A stretch of 64,000 nucleotides of DNA from Nakamurella alba (lineage in GTDB: Bacteria; Actinomycetota; Actinomycetes; Mycobacteriales; Nakamurellaceae): positions 1,736,001 through 1,800,000 of the forward strand of contig NZ_WLYK01000001.1 of the NCBI RefSeq assembly GCF_009707545.1, given 5' to 3'. How positions within the stretch are numbered: position 1 is the first letter of the stretch; each line of letters starts with the position of its first letter. A program made the position numbers and the translations under genes. The notes beneath the pieces are model-generated. The model worked only from the letters and a program-made list of their open reading frames with translations. It was not told the origin of the DNA and made no database searches. Below, piece by piece: positions 17,612 through 25,951 of the stretch.

Positions 17612-18093
17612 CGGGCGCCCTGCCGGAGTGGCACCTGGCGGAGGTGCAGGCGGCGCCGATGAAGGTGCTGGCGCTGTTGCTCGCCGATCCCAACCCGATC
17701 CACTGGGACCGGGCCGCCGCGGCACAGGTGCTCGGCACGCCGCGCGAGGTCAACCAGGGGCCGTCCAACATCGCGATGATCTACCGGCAACTGGCCGAGG
17801 CCTTCCCGGGCCGCCGGATCACCGAACTGTCAGTCGCCCTGCAGGGCAACGTCTTCGCCGGTGATGCGGTGACCGCCGCGGGCACCGTGACCGGCACCGG
17901 CGAGGACGGCAGCACCCTGGTCGACGTCACGCTGACCGTCGACGGCGGCGCCACCGTGGTGACCGGCGCCGCCCGCGTCGCCCCACCTGCCACAGGCACA
18001 GATCCCGCCGCCGACACCGAGTCCGCAGCCGACACCGAGTCCGCACCAGCAGTTCCCACCCCGGCACCCCCACAGGAGAGCACCCATGCGTGA
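17608..18093 (+). CDS. MaoC-like hydratase, catalytic subunit
   Basis: A 161-residue hot-dog protein with the hydratase-2 motif ADPNPIHWDRAAA, in which Asp and His are the expected catalytic pair. It should hydrate an enoyl-CoA with its partner at 17186. The C-terminal 35 residues are low complexity and hold a short repeat AADTES. The start overlaps the upstream stop as ATGA, and the end overlaps the thiolase start by 8 bp. Confidence 0.82.
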   Translation: MTGALPEWHLAEVQAAPMKVLALLLADPNPIHWDRAAAAQVLGTPREVNQGPSNIAMIYRQLAEAFPGRRITELSVALQGNVFAGDAVTAAGTVTGTGEDGSTLVDVTLTVDGGATVVTGAARVAPPATGTDPAADTESAADTESAPAVPTPAPPQESTHA

Positions 18094-19240
18094 AGCAGTC
18101 ATCGTCGAAGCCGTCCGCACCCCGATCGGCCGGCGCAACGGCGCACTGTCGTCGGTGCATCCGGTGGACCTGTCCGCGGCGGTGCTGAACGCGCTGGTGG
18201 ACCGGACCGGCATCGATCCGGCGCTGGTCGACGACGTGATCTGGGGCTGCGTCAGCCAGATCGGCGAGCAGGCGATGAACGTCGGCCGGATGGGCGTGCT
18301 CGCCGCCGGCTGGCCGGAGTCGGTGCCCGCCACCACCGTCGACCGGCAGTGCGGGTCGTCCCAGCAGGCCGCAACGTTCGCCGCGGCCGGAGTCATCGCC
18401 GGGCACTACGACATCGCAGTGGCCGGAGGCGTCGAGTCGATGAGTCGGGTGCCGATGTTCTCCACCGTGCAGGACGGACCGGGCCACCCGAACTCGCCGC
18501 GCGTGCTGGACCGCTACCAGGACCGACTGGTCCCGCAGGGCATCGGCGCCGAGATGATCGCCGAGCAGTGGGGTCTGAGCAAGGAGCGGCTGGACTCCAT
18601 CGCCGTCCGGTCGCACGAGCGGGCGCAGGCCGCGATCACCGGCGGCCGGTTCGCCGGCCAGATCGTGCCGGTGGAGAACGGCGACGGCGTCAAGGTCGAC
18701 ACCGACGAGGGCGTCCGGCCGGGCACCAGCCTGGAGACCCTGGCCACCCTGAAGACCCCGTTCCGGGAGAACGGCCGGGTCACTGCCGGCAACGCCAGCC
18801 AGATCTCCGACGGCGCCGCGGCGCTGCTGATCATGACCCCGGAGAAGGCGGCCGAGCTGGGTCTGCGGCCGATCGTGAAGTTCACCGCCTCCACCGTCGT
18901 CGGCGTCGACCCGGTCACCATGCTGACCGGGCCCATCCCGGCCACCCGGAAGATCCTGCAGCGCACCGGTCTCGGCGTCGACGACATCGGCGCCTTCGAG
19001 GTCAACGAGGCCTTCGCCTCCGTCATCGGCGCCTGGGAGAACGAGATCGGGCCGGACACCGACCGGGTCAACGTCAACGGCGGCGCCATCGCCCTGGGTC
19101 ACCCGCTGGGCTGCTCCGGCGCCCGGGTGATGACCACGCTGGTGCACCACATGCGGGACAACAACGTCCGCTACGGCCTGCAGACCATCTGCGAGGGCGG
19201 CGGACTGGCCAACGCGGCCGTGCTGGAACTGGTGAACTGA
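18086..19240 (+). CDS. Thiolase (acetyl-CoA acetyltransferase family)
   Basis: A 384-residue thiolase that should cleave a 3-ketoacyl-CoA with CoA. The nucleophile is C89 in DRQCGSSQQ. The GHPLGCSGAR segment gives the catalytic His, and CEGGG carries the second Cys. Length and motifs match FadA-type degradative thiolases. It sits after the two hydratase genes and before the molybdopterin enzyme gene, which is 4 bp downstream. Confidence 0.93.
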   Translation: MREAVIVEAVRTPIGRRNGALSSVHPVDLSAAVLNALVDRTGIDPALVDDVIWGCVSQIGEQAMNVGRMGVLAAGWPESVPATTVDRQCGSSQQAATFAAAGVIAGHYDIAVAGGVESMSRVPMFSTVQDGPGHPNSPRVLDRYQDRLVPQGIGAEMIAEQWGLSKERLDSIAVRSHERAQAAITGGRFAGQIVPVENGDGVKVDTDEGVRPGTSLETLATLKTPFRENGRVTAGNASQISDGAAALLIMTPEKAAELGLRPIVKFTASTVVGVDPVTMLTGPIPATRKILQRTGLGVDDIGAFEVNEAFASVIGAWENEIGPDTDRVNVNGGAIALGHPLGCSGARVMTTLVHHMRDNNVRYGLQTICEGGGLANAAVLELVN

Positions 19241-19244
19241 CACC

Positions 19245-21482
19245 ATGCCCGTGGATCAGGGCACCGCGCCGGGGTACGAGACCGCCGCCGGCGCCCGGAT
19301 CTGCCCGCTCTGCGAGGCGTGCTGCGGGCTGGACGCGTCGGTGCAGGACGGGCGCCTGGTGAAGGTCGTACCGCGCGCCACCGACGTGTTCAGCCACGGC
19401 TACGCCTGCCCGAAAGGGCTCGCGCTGGAACGCATCGACGGTGATCCCGATCGGCTCACCTCGCCGATGGTGCGGATCGACGGCGTGCTCCGCCCGGTCG
19501 GCTGGGACGAGGCCTTCGCGGTGATCGCCGAGCGGTTGCCGCCGTTGCTCGCCGAGGACCGCAACGCCTGCGCGATCTACCTCGGCAACCCGTCCGGTCA
19601 CAACCTGGACCTGGGCTTCTACGAGGCCGCCCTGGTCAGCGCCGTGCGCAGCCGGAACCTGTTCTCGGCGGCGACCGTCGACTCGATGCCCCGGCACCTG
19701 GTCAACGGCATGATGTACGGCACCGGGTTCGGGGTGCCGGTGCCCGACCTGGAGCGGACCTCGTACCTGCTGGTGATCGGCTCGAACCCGATGGTCTCCA
19801 ACGGCAGCCTGATGTCGGCACCGGGCATCCCGGGGAAATTGCGGGACCTGAAGGCGCGCGGCGGCCGGCTCGCCGTGGTCGATCCGGTCCGCACCAGGAC
19901 CGCGGCGATGGCGGACCGGCACCTGGCGATCCGGCCCGGCGCCGACGCGCACCTGCTTGCTGCGATGATCACCACCCTGGCGGGACGCGGGTTGATCGAC
20001 ACCGGCACCGCCGGAGCGCATCTGGAGGGCCTGGACGAGCTGCTCGCCGCGCTGGCGCCGTTCACCCCGGCCGCGGTGGCAGCCCGGTGCGGGCTGGAGC
20101 CGGCCGCCATCGAAGACCTGGCCATCGAGTTCGCCGCGGCCGACGGCGCCGCCGCGCACGTCCGGATCGGCGGCAGCACGCAGCGTTTCGGCGCCACCAC
20201 GAACTGGCTCGTGGACGTGCTCAACATCGTCACCGGCAACCTGGACCGGCCGGGCGGCGTGATGTTCGCGGCGGCGCCCGGTGGTGCCCCGAACACCCGG
20301 CCCGCCGACGGGCGGGGCTGGCCGCACTCCCGCTGGACCAGTCGGGTGCGCGGGTTCCCGGAGCGTCAGGGCGAGCTGCCGGCCGCCTGCCTGGCCGAGG
20401 AGATGGAGGTCCCGGGGCCGGGCCAGGTCCGCGCCCTGATCAGCATCGCCGGCAACGTCGCCCGCTCGCTGCCGCACTCGGCGCGCATCGAGAAGGCGCT
20501 GGCCGGGTTGGACCTGCTGATCTGCCTGGACGGCTACCTCAACGAGACCACCCGGTACGCCGACGTGATCCTGCCGCCGCCGCGGCTGGTCACCCGCGGC
20601 CACTTCGATCTCACGATCAACCAGTTCGCCACCCGGAACGTCGCCCGCTACTCGCGTCCGCTGTCCGCGCTGCGGCCCGGCGAACGCTCGGAACGGGAGG
20701 TGCTGCTCCGGCTCGCCTCCGTCGCCCGCGGCGACGGCGACCTTCCCGTCGAGGAACTGGACGAGGCCTTCGCCCGCAAGGCGGCCGACCGCAGCGACAC
20801 GCTGTACGGCCTGGAGCCCGGTACCGCCTGGGCCGGCATCCGGCACCGTCGCGGGGCCGAACGGCTGCTCGAGCTGGGCCTGCGCACCGGCCCCTACGGC
20901 GACCTCTTCGGCCGCCGGCCCGGACGGCTGGACCTGGACGCCGTGGAGAACGCCCCGGACGGCGTCGATCTCGGGCCGCTCGAGCCACGACTGCCGGAGG
21001 TGCTGCGCACACCGAGCGGCCGCATCGAGCTGGCCCCGCCGGATCTGGTCGCCGACCTGGACAGGCTGGAGCAGGACCTGGCCCCGGAGCCGCCCGGCAC
21101 CATGCTGCTGATCGGGCGCCGGCAGCCGCGCGGGATGAACTCCTGGCTGCACAACGCGCTGCCGGTCAACCGGAACCACCCGTGCACGGCGCAGGTCTCG
21201 CCAGCCTCGGCACAGAGACTGGGCGCCGCCGACGGCGGCCTGGTCCGGGTCGCCTCCGCCGTCGGCGAGGTCGAGATCCCGCTGGAGATCTCCGACACCG
21301 TGCCCGACGACCTGATCAGCATCCCGCACGGCTGGGGTCATTCCGCCGACGGCACCCGGCAGCAGATCGCCGTCACCACCCCCGGCGTCAACGCCAACCT
21401 GCTGAACGACGACGCCGATCTGGACCCGGTCTCCGGAACTGCCGTGCTCACCGGACAGTTGGTCACGGTGACGGCGCTGTGA
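19245..21482 (+). CDS. Molybdopterin (bis-MGD) oxidoreductase with one [4Fe-4S] site
   Basis: A 745-residue member of the DMSO-reductase/formate-dehydrogenase superfamily. The N-terminal cluster motif is complete: C20-x2-C23-x3-C27 and C55 (YACPKG). The middle part has two MGD-binding regions (NLFSAATVDSMPRH and VIGSNPMVSNGSL), and the C-terminal cap domain includes NDDADLDPVSG. No Cys or selenocysteine is obvious where the Mo ligand usually lies; TVDSMPRH occupies that region. No twin-arginine signal is seen, so it is probably cytoplasmic. No electron-transfer subunit is encoded beside it. The substrate is unknown; the operon position suggests an intermediate of this pathway. Confidence 0.85.
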   Translation: MPVDQGTAPGYETAAGARICPLCEACCGLDASVQDGRLVKVVPRATDVFSHGYACPKGLALERIDGDPDRLTSPMVRIDGVLRPVGWDEAFAVIAERLPPLLAEDRNACAIYLGNPSGHNLDLGFYEAALVSAVRSRNLFSAATVDSMPRHLVNGMMYGTGFGVPVPDLERTSYLLVIGSNPMVSNGSLMSAPGIPGKLRDLKARGGRLAVVDPVRTRTAAMADRHLAIRPGADAHLLAAMITTLAGRGLIDTGTAGAHLEGLDELLAALAPFTPAAVAARCGLEPAAIEDLAIEFAAADGAAAHVRIGGSTQRFGATTNWLVDVLNIVTGNLDRPGGVMFAAAPGGAPNTRPADGRGWPHSRWTSRVRGFPERQGELPAACLAEEMEVPGPGQVRALISIAGNVARSLPHSARIEKALAGLDLLICLDGYLNETTRYADVILPPPRLVTRGHFDLTINQFATRNVARYSRPLSALRPGERSEREVLLRLASVARGDGDLPVEELDEAFARKAADRSDTLYGLEPGTAWAGIRHRRGAERLLELGLRTGPYGDLFGRRPGRLDLDAVENAPDGVDLGPLEPRLPEVLRTPSGRIELAPPDLVADLDRLEQDLAPEPPGTMLLIGRRQPRGMNSWLHNALPVNRNHPCTAQVSPASAQRLGAADGGLVRVASAVGEVEIPLEISDTVPDDLISIPHGWGHSADGTRQQIAVTTPGVNANLLNDDADLDPVSGTAVLTGQLVTVTAL

Positions 21483-21509
21483 ACCGCGCTGTGAACCGCG
21501 CTGTGAACC
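21474..21509 (+). repeat. Three exact 12-bp tandem copies across a stop codon
   Basis: The unit GCGCTGTGAACC is repeated three times (21474-21485, 21486-21497, 21498-21509). The first copy contains the TGA of the molybdopterin enzyme gene. Because 12 is a multiple of three, every copy repeats the same in-frame TGA, so the gene has three stops in series. Confidence 0.9.
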
Positions 21510-21569
21510 GCACCGCCCCAGCACTTCCCAGCACCTCCTGATCGACCGCTGCAGCTCGAGAGGACCCCG

Positions 21570-23252
21570 ATGACGCTCCACGACATTCCGACCGACACTC
21601 CCACCGACAGCACCGTCGGCGCACAGCCGGGCGGGGGCACCGTGCCGGACGACTTCCCGCGCACCGTGCCCGAGATGGTGCTGCGCAGCGCGCAGCGGTA
21701 CGCCGACCGTGAGGCGTTCATCTTCGACGACACCCGCGAGACCTATGCCGAGCTGCTCGACCGGAGTCTCGAGATCGCCCGTGCCCTGGTCGGTCTCGGC
21801 GTGCAGCCGGGGGACCGGGTCGGGGTGCTGCTGCACAACAGCCTGGACTACATCCACCTGCTGTTCGGCTGCGCCTTCGCCCGGGCGACCGCGGTGCTGA
21901 TGAACATCCGGCTCGCCCCGCCGGAGCTGGCCTACATCGCCCGCGACTCCGGCATGCGGTTCCTGGTCACCGACGACCTGGCACTGGACTTCAGCGACCT
22001 GCCCGGTCGCATGCGGACGGCCCTGCCCGGTCTCGCCGACGCACCCGAGGGGGTGGCCGGCCGGTCCGACGCCGCCCCCGACCTGGTGGCCTGCTTCCTG
22101 TTCGGCGACACCACGGCTCGCGGGTTCCTCGGTCGGGCCGAGTTGCTGGCCGCCGCGGAGCCGGTGTCCGCCGACAGCGTGCTGGCCGGGATCGGGCAGA
22201 CCGACCCCGAGGACTGCTACATCATGATGTACACCTCCGGGACCACGGCGAACCCGAAGGGCTGCCGGCTGCCGCACCGGTCGATCCTGCGCACCGGGTT
22301 CGAGGTCGGCCGGCACGGGTTCCGGTTCACCGAGACGGACAAGCTGTGGAACGCGCTGCCGCTGTTCCACGTGAGTGCGCAGGCGCCGATGACCGGTGTG
22401 CTCAATGCCGGTGCCACCTACGTCTCCGAACTGCACTTCGACGCCGAGGAGTCGCTGGCGTTGATCCTCCGCGAGGGCGTCACCGCCATGTTCCCGGCGT
22501 ACTCGACGCTGACCCAGCCGCTGCTGAACGTCTCCGGGGACCCGAAGACGACCTTCGCCGGGGTCCGGGCCATGCTCACCGTCGGCCCGCCGGAGTTGCT
22601 GATCTCCTACCAGGAGCAGCTGCCCGACACCACGATCCACATCAGCTGCTACGGCTCCACCGAGCTCGGCGGGATCGTGACGCTGGGCCGGCTGGACGAT
22701 CCGGTGGAGGTCCGTGCGACATCGGGCAAGCCGTTGTCCGGCATCGAGCTGGAGATCCGCGACCCGCTGACCCGCGAGGTCGTACCGGCGGGCACCCAGG
22801 GCTCGATCTGGATCCGCGGCTACAACCTGTTCACCGAGTACCACAACGATCCGGTGAAGACGGCCGAGAGCCATGACGAGCACGGCTGGTTCGACACCGG
22901 TGACCTCGGGAAGGTCGACGCCGACGGCAATCTCACCTTCCTCGGGCGGATCAAGGACATGCTGAAGGTCGGCGGCGAGAACGTCGCGTGCGTGGAGATC
23001 GAGGCGCTGCTCGCCGCCCACCCGGACGTCGCGATCGCGGCCGTCATCGGAAAGCCCGACCCGAAGTACGACGAGGTCCCGGTGGCGTTCGTGGAGCTGA
23101 TCCCCGGCCGGTCGATCAGCGAGGAGGCGCTGATCGACTACAGCCGGAAGAACCTGGCGAAGTGGAAGGTGCCGCGCGAGGTGCGGTTCGTGACCGAGTG
23201 GCCGATGTCCATCACCAAGATCCAGAAGTACAAGCTCAGGGAGCTGCTGTGA
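21570..23252 (+). CDS. AMP-dependent acyl-CoA synthetase (second copy)
   Basis: A 560-residue ANL-family ligase. It has the P-loop YTSGTTANPKG, the CYGSTELGG motif, GWFDTGD and the hinge IKDMLKVGGENV. The C-terminal lysine lies in SITKIQKYKLREL. It resembles the 6767 synthetase in layout but differs enough to suggest another substrate or pathway stage. It is last in the unit that starts at 14971, and its 3' end overlaps the convergent NTF2-like gene by 17 bp. The ATG at 21570 follows a GAGAGGA ribosome site. Confidence 0.92.
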   Translation: MTLHDIPTDTPTDSTVGAQPGGGTVPDDFPRTVPEMVLRSAQRYADREAFIFDDTRETYAELLDRSLEIARALVGLGVQPGDRVGVLLHNSLDYIHLLFGCAFARATAVLMNIRLAPPELAYIARDSGMRFLVTDDLALDFSDLPGRMRTALPGLADAPEGVAGRSDAAPDLVACFLFGDTTARGFLGRAELLAAAEPVSADSVLAGIGQTDPEDCYIMMYTSGTTANPKGCRLPHRSILRTGFEVGRHGFRFTETDKLWNALPLFHVSAQAPMTGVLNAGATYVSELHFDAEESLALILREGVTAMFPAYSTLTQPLLNVSGDPKTTFAGVRAMLTVGPPELLISYQEQLPDTTIHISCYGSTELGGIVTLGRLDDPVEVRATSGKPLSGIELEIRDPLTREVVPAGTQGSIWIRGYNLFTEYHNDPVKTAESHDEHGWFDTGDLGKVDADGNLTFLGRIKDMLKVGGENVACVEIEALLAAHPDVAIAAVIGKPDPKYDEVPVAFVELIPGRSISEEALIDYSRKNLAKWKVPREVRFVTEWPMSITKIQKYKLRELL

Positions 23253-24036
23253 GCCTGCGGGCCGCGGTGTAGCGGTCGGTGACCAGGTGACCCGTCACCT
23301 GGTCACCGCCGCCGACGGTCACGATGCCGGTGATGTACAGATCCGCCGGCCGGCCGGCCCGGTCCTCCGGGACGGCCAGTCCGCTGCGGTAGGACCCGTC
23401 CAACCGGACGTGGAACGCGACCCGCTCCCCGGCCCCGAACAGGTCCAGCACGGTCACCGTCGCGTCGTCGAGCCGTACCCGCGGCCCATGTGCGTCGTCC
23501 ACCTCGAGGACCTCGTCCTGCAGGAAGGCCGGGTCCGCCAGTAGGTCCCGCACGACCTGCTCGATCCGCGGGTCGGCCGGCATCGGTTCCTGCAGCCACG
23601 GGTCGAGCGCGGGGGAGGGGACGGGCAACGGGCCGAGGACGCCCTCGAGCTGCTCCCGCCGGGAGTGGTAGTCCTGTTCCACCCGGCACTCCGACAACAA
23701 CCCGTCCCGGGTGCGGTACATGCTGATGCCGCGCCAGGACCCGGACGTCCCGGTGCGCAGTGAGCGGCCGTGCTCGCTGAACCGCAGCGCCGCCCGGTCG
23801 GTGCCCAGCACCAGGTCGTGCACGGTGAAGCCGAGGGTCGGGAACTGCTGGTACAGGCGGGCCGTGGCGGGCTTGTAGTTCTCCTCCCGGCCACTGACCT
23901 GCGCCGGGCCCATGATCAACAGGTAGTCGTCGACCATCAGCTCGTCGCAGACCGAGAAGTCATGGGCCGCGGTGTATCCGAACGCATAGCGCCGGAGCAG
24001 CTCGGACAGGTGGTCAGGGGCGGTGCGGGGCGTCAT
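23236..24036 (-). CDS. Uncharacterised protein with probable two NTF2-like halves
   Basis: A 266-residue protein without a name I can give. The N-terminal half looks SnoaL/NTF2-like (YAFGYTAAHDF, ELMVDDYLLIMGP, LGFTVHDL, RFSEHGRSLR, CRVEQDY). The C-terminal half, from about residue 150, has another set of helices and strands ending VTGHLVTDR, which suggests a second NTF2-like domain. A clear paralog lies at 30329, with the same motifs in the same order. It follows the SDR gene on the minus strand and shares that gene's operator. A catalytic role on a cyclic CoA intermediate is possible but only inferred. Confidence 0.75.
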   Translation of the reverse strand: MTPRTAPDHLSELLRRYAFGYTAAHDFSVCDELMVDDYLLIMGPAQVSGREENYKPATARLYQQFPTLGFTVHDLVLGTDRAALRFSEHGRSLRTGTSGSWRGISMYRTRDGLLSECRVEQDYHSRREQLEGVLGPLPVPSPALDPWLQEPMPADPRIEQVVRDLLADPAFLQDEVLEVDDAHGPRVRLDDATVTVLDLFGAGERVAFHVRLDGSYRSGLAVPEDRAGRPADLYITGIVTVGGGDQVTGHLVTDRYTAARRLTAAP

Positions 24037-24068
24037 CCGGGCCTCTCAGCGGTCGGCGTCGTACTCGG

Positions 24069-24902
24069 TCAGCGGTCGTCGTACTTGTCGCCGCGGCCGG
24101 CCGCCGAGAGCACCGCGGTCCAGCCGCCGTCCACCACGATCGACTGGCCGTTCACGTAGGCGCTCAGGTCCGAGGCGAGATACACGCAGGCACCGGCGAT
24201 GTCACCAGGGGTGCCGAGCCGCCCCAGCGGGACCACGCCGAGCATCGGGTGGTGGTCCGCGCCGCTGGCCAACGGCCGATCGATGAGCGTCATCGCCGTC
24301 TCGATGACACCCGGGTGCACGGCGTTGACGCGGACTCCGCGCCCGGCCAGCTTCGGATCGCCGGCCGCGGCATAGGTGATCAGCCGCACCCCGCCCTTGC
24401 TCGCCGAGTAGCCGGGGGAGGCGACCGAGCCGTGCAGGCCGGCGACGCTGGACATGTTGATGATGCTGCCGCCGCCCTTCTCCGCCATCCGGCTGCCCGC
24501 GGCCTTGATCCCGAAGAACACACTGCGCAGATTGATCCCGAGGATGCGGTCGAACTCCTCGACCGGAAGGTCCAGGATTGAACCGGGCTTGCCGACGATG
24601 CCGGCGTTGTTGACCAGGACATCGACGCCGCCGAACTCGTCGGCGGCGGCCATCAGCGCCTCCCAGTCCGACTCGCTGCTCACGTCGCAGGTGACGAAAC
24701 GGTAGGTGGCGCCGAGCTCGTCGAGCAGCTCCGTGGTGGGCTTCCCGCCCTCCCGCGGCTCGGAGATCAGGTCGGCGAGGATGATCGCGGCAGCGCCCTG
24801 CCGGGCGTACTCGAGTGCGATCTCCCGGCCGTTGCCGCTCGCGGCGCCGGTCACGACGGCGACCTTGCCGGCCAGCAGGCCGGCGGTGGGTGCGGTGCCC
24901 AT
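24069..24902 (-). CDS. Short-chain dehydrogenase/reductase
   Basis: A 277-residue SDR with cofactor site TGAASGNG, NNAG at the end of beta-4, and catalytic YSASK. An Asp after beta-2 (ILADLI) suggests NAD(H) use. It resembles the mycofactocin-associated or carveol-type SDR group in its long insert after beta-2, though that link is by eye. The gene is first on its strand, diverging from the hydrolase at 25002 with a perfect operator palindrome between. Confidence 0.87.
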   Translation of the reverse strand: MGTAPTAGLLAGKVAVVTGAASGNGREIALEYARQGAAAIILADLISEPREGGKPTTELLDELGATYRFVTCDVSSESDWEALMAAADEFGGVDVLVNNAGIVGKPGSILDLPVEEFDRILGINLRSVFFGIKAAGSRMAEKGGGSIINMSSVAGLHGSVASPGYSASKGGVRLITYAAAGDPKLAGRGVRVNAVHPGVIETAMTLIDRPLASGADHHPMLGVVPLGRLGTPGDIAGACVYLASDLSAYVNGQSIVVDGGWTAVLSAAGRGDKYDDR

Positions 24903-24955
24903 GCTGAAGTCCCTTCTCCCGGTGCCGGCCCCGGTGCCGGTCCACCCGACCGGTT

Positions 24956-24969
24956 CTAGCGGTCGCTAG
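24956..24969. promoter_or_regulatory. Putative TetR operator, copy 6 (best palindrome)
   Basis: CTAGCG-GT-CGCTAG is perfect in both 6-bp halves. It lies between the divergent SDR gene (start 24902) and hydrolase gene (start 25002), so one site could control both. Confidence 0.72.
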
Positions 24970-25001
24970 GTAGATAGTGGCACACCGACCGCGCGCCGTC
25001 G

Positions 25002-25841
25002 ATGGTGCATGATCCGGGGGTGGCAACGGATCCGGTGCAAGCGGGCACCCTGGACGTCGACGGGTCCCGGATCGCCTGGTGGACAGCGGGTACCGGCCCG
25101 GGTACGCCGTGGCTGCTGCTGCACGGCGGCGGAGCCCATGCGGGCTGGTGGCGGCCGATGGCAGCTGTCGTGCGAGGGCGCCCGGTGGTGGCGCTCGACC
25201 TGTCCGGGCACGGCCGGTCCGGCTCCCGGGAGCGGTACAGCTACCAGGGCTGGGCGCAGGAACTCGTCGCGGTCGCCGGAGAGGTGTGCGGAGGTCCGGT
25301 GGTGGTCGTTGCGCACAGCATGCACGGCCGCACCGGTGTGGCCGCTGCGGCCCGCCACCCGGACGCCGTGGCCGGCCTGGTCCTGCTGGACACCATCATC
25401 CCCACCCGGTCCGGCGAACCCGACCCGCGGCGGCCCGGAGGTCCGGTCCGGCAGCCGACCCGCGAGGACGCGCTGCGTCGGTTCCGGCTGCGGCCCGGGA
25501 CCGGCCTGGTCGATCCGGCCATCCTCTCGGTGCTGGCCGAGGAGTCAGTGGTGCAGGACGCAGGCGGCTGGACCTTCGCCTTCGACCCGCGGACCTTCGA
25601 GGCGGCGGACCTGGTCTCGATCAACGGCCTGGTCCACCGGGTGCGGTGCCCGGTGGCGGTGGTGCGGGGATCGCTGAGTGCGATCGCGACGCCGCCGATG
25701 GCGGCGGAGTTCTCGGCCGCGCTCGGGCGTCCCGTCGTGCGGGCCGAGGTGCCCGGTACCGACCACCACATGATGCTGGAGGACCCGGAGGGCACCGCGC
25801 GCGTGCTCGGCGCCTCGGTCCGGGCGCTCCGCATCCGGTGA
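25002..25841 (+). CDS. Alpha/beta hydrolase
   Basis: A 279-residue alpha/beta-hydrolase-fold enzyme. It has the oxyanion segment LLLHGGGAHAGWW, LDLSGHGRS, and a nucleophile elbow VAHSMHGRTG in which the usual Gly-x-Ser-x-Gly has Ala and His replacing parts. The C-terminal His is visible in GTDHHMM. The acid residue is unclear, since the usual strand reads VVRGSLSAI without Asp. It could cleave an ester, a thioester or a C-C bond of a ring-opened product. A GTG at 25020 is an alternative start. It lies directly after the operator. Confidence 0.8.
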   Translation: MVHDPGVATDPVQAGTLDVDGSRIAWWTAGTGPGTPWLLLHGGGAHAGWWRPMAAVVRGRPVVALDLSGHGRSGSRERYSYQGWAQELVAVAGEVCGGPVVVVAHSMHGRTGVAAAARHPDAVAGLVLLDTIIPTRSGEPDPRRPGGPVRQPTREDALRRFRLRPGTGLVDPAILSVLAEESVVQDAGGWTFAFDPRTFEAADLVSINGLVHRVRCPVAVVRGSLSAIATPPMAAEFSAALGRPVVRAEVPGTDHHMMLEDPEGTARVLGASVRALRIR

Positions 25842-25884
25842 GGCGTGAATCGTCGTTCTGATGTCGGCGAGGTCACTGGTCGAT

Positions 25885-25898
25885 CTGACGAGCGCTAG
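25885..25898. promoter_or_regulatory. Putative TetR operator, copy 7
   Basis: CTGACG-AG-CGCTAG followed by GTATAC lies about 55 bp before the fused hydratase/dehydrogenase gene. The right half is perfect. A TATACG just downstream could be part of the -10 region. Confidence 0.6.
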
Positions 25899-25951
25899 GT
25901 ATACGGTAGGCATCCCGAGCCCGACACCGCCGTCGCCCGACTGGAGACCTC

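Noticed and set aside
19074-23021. Very long minus-strand open frame (over 1300 codons) opposite the thiolase, Mo enzyme and synthetase genes
   Set aside because: It is antisense to three clear enzymes, has low-complexity Arg/Gly/Val/Asp-rich composition and no family motif. High-GC codon bias keeps such frames open.
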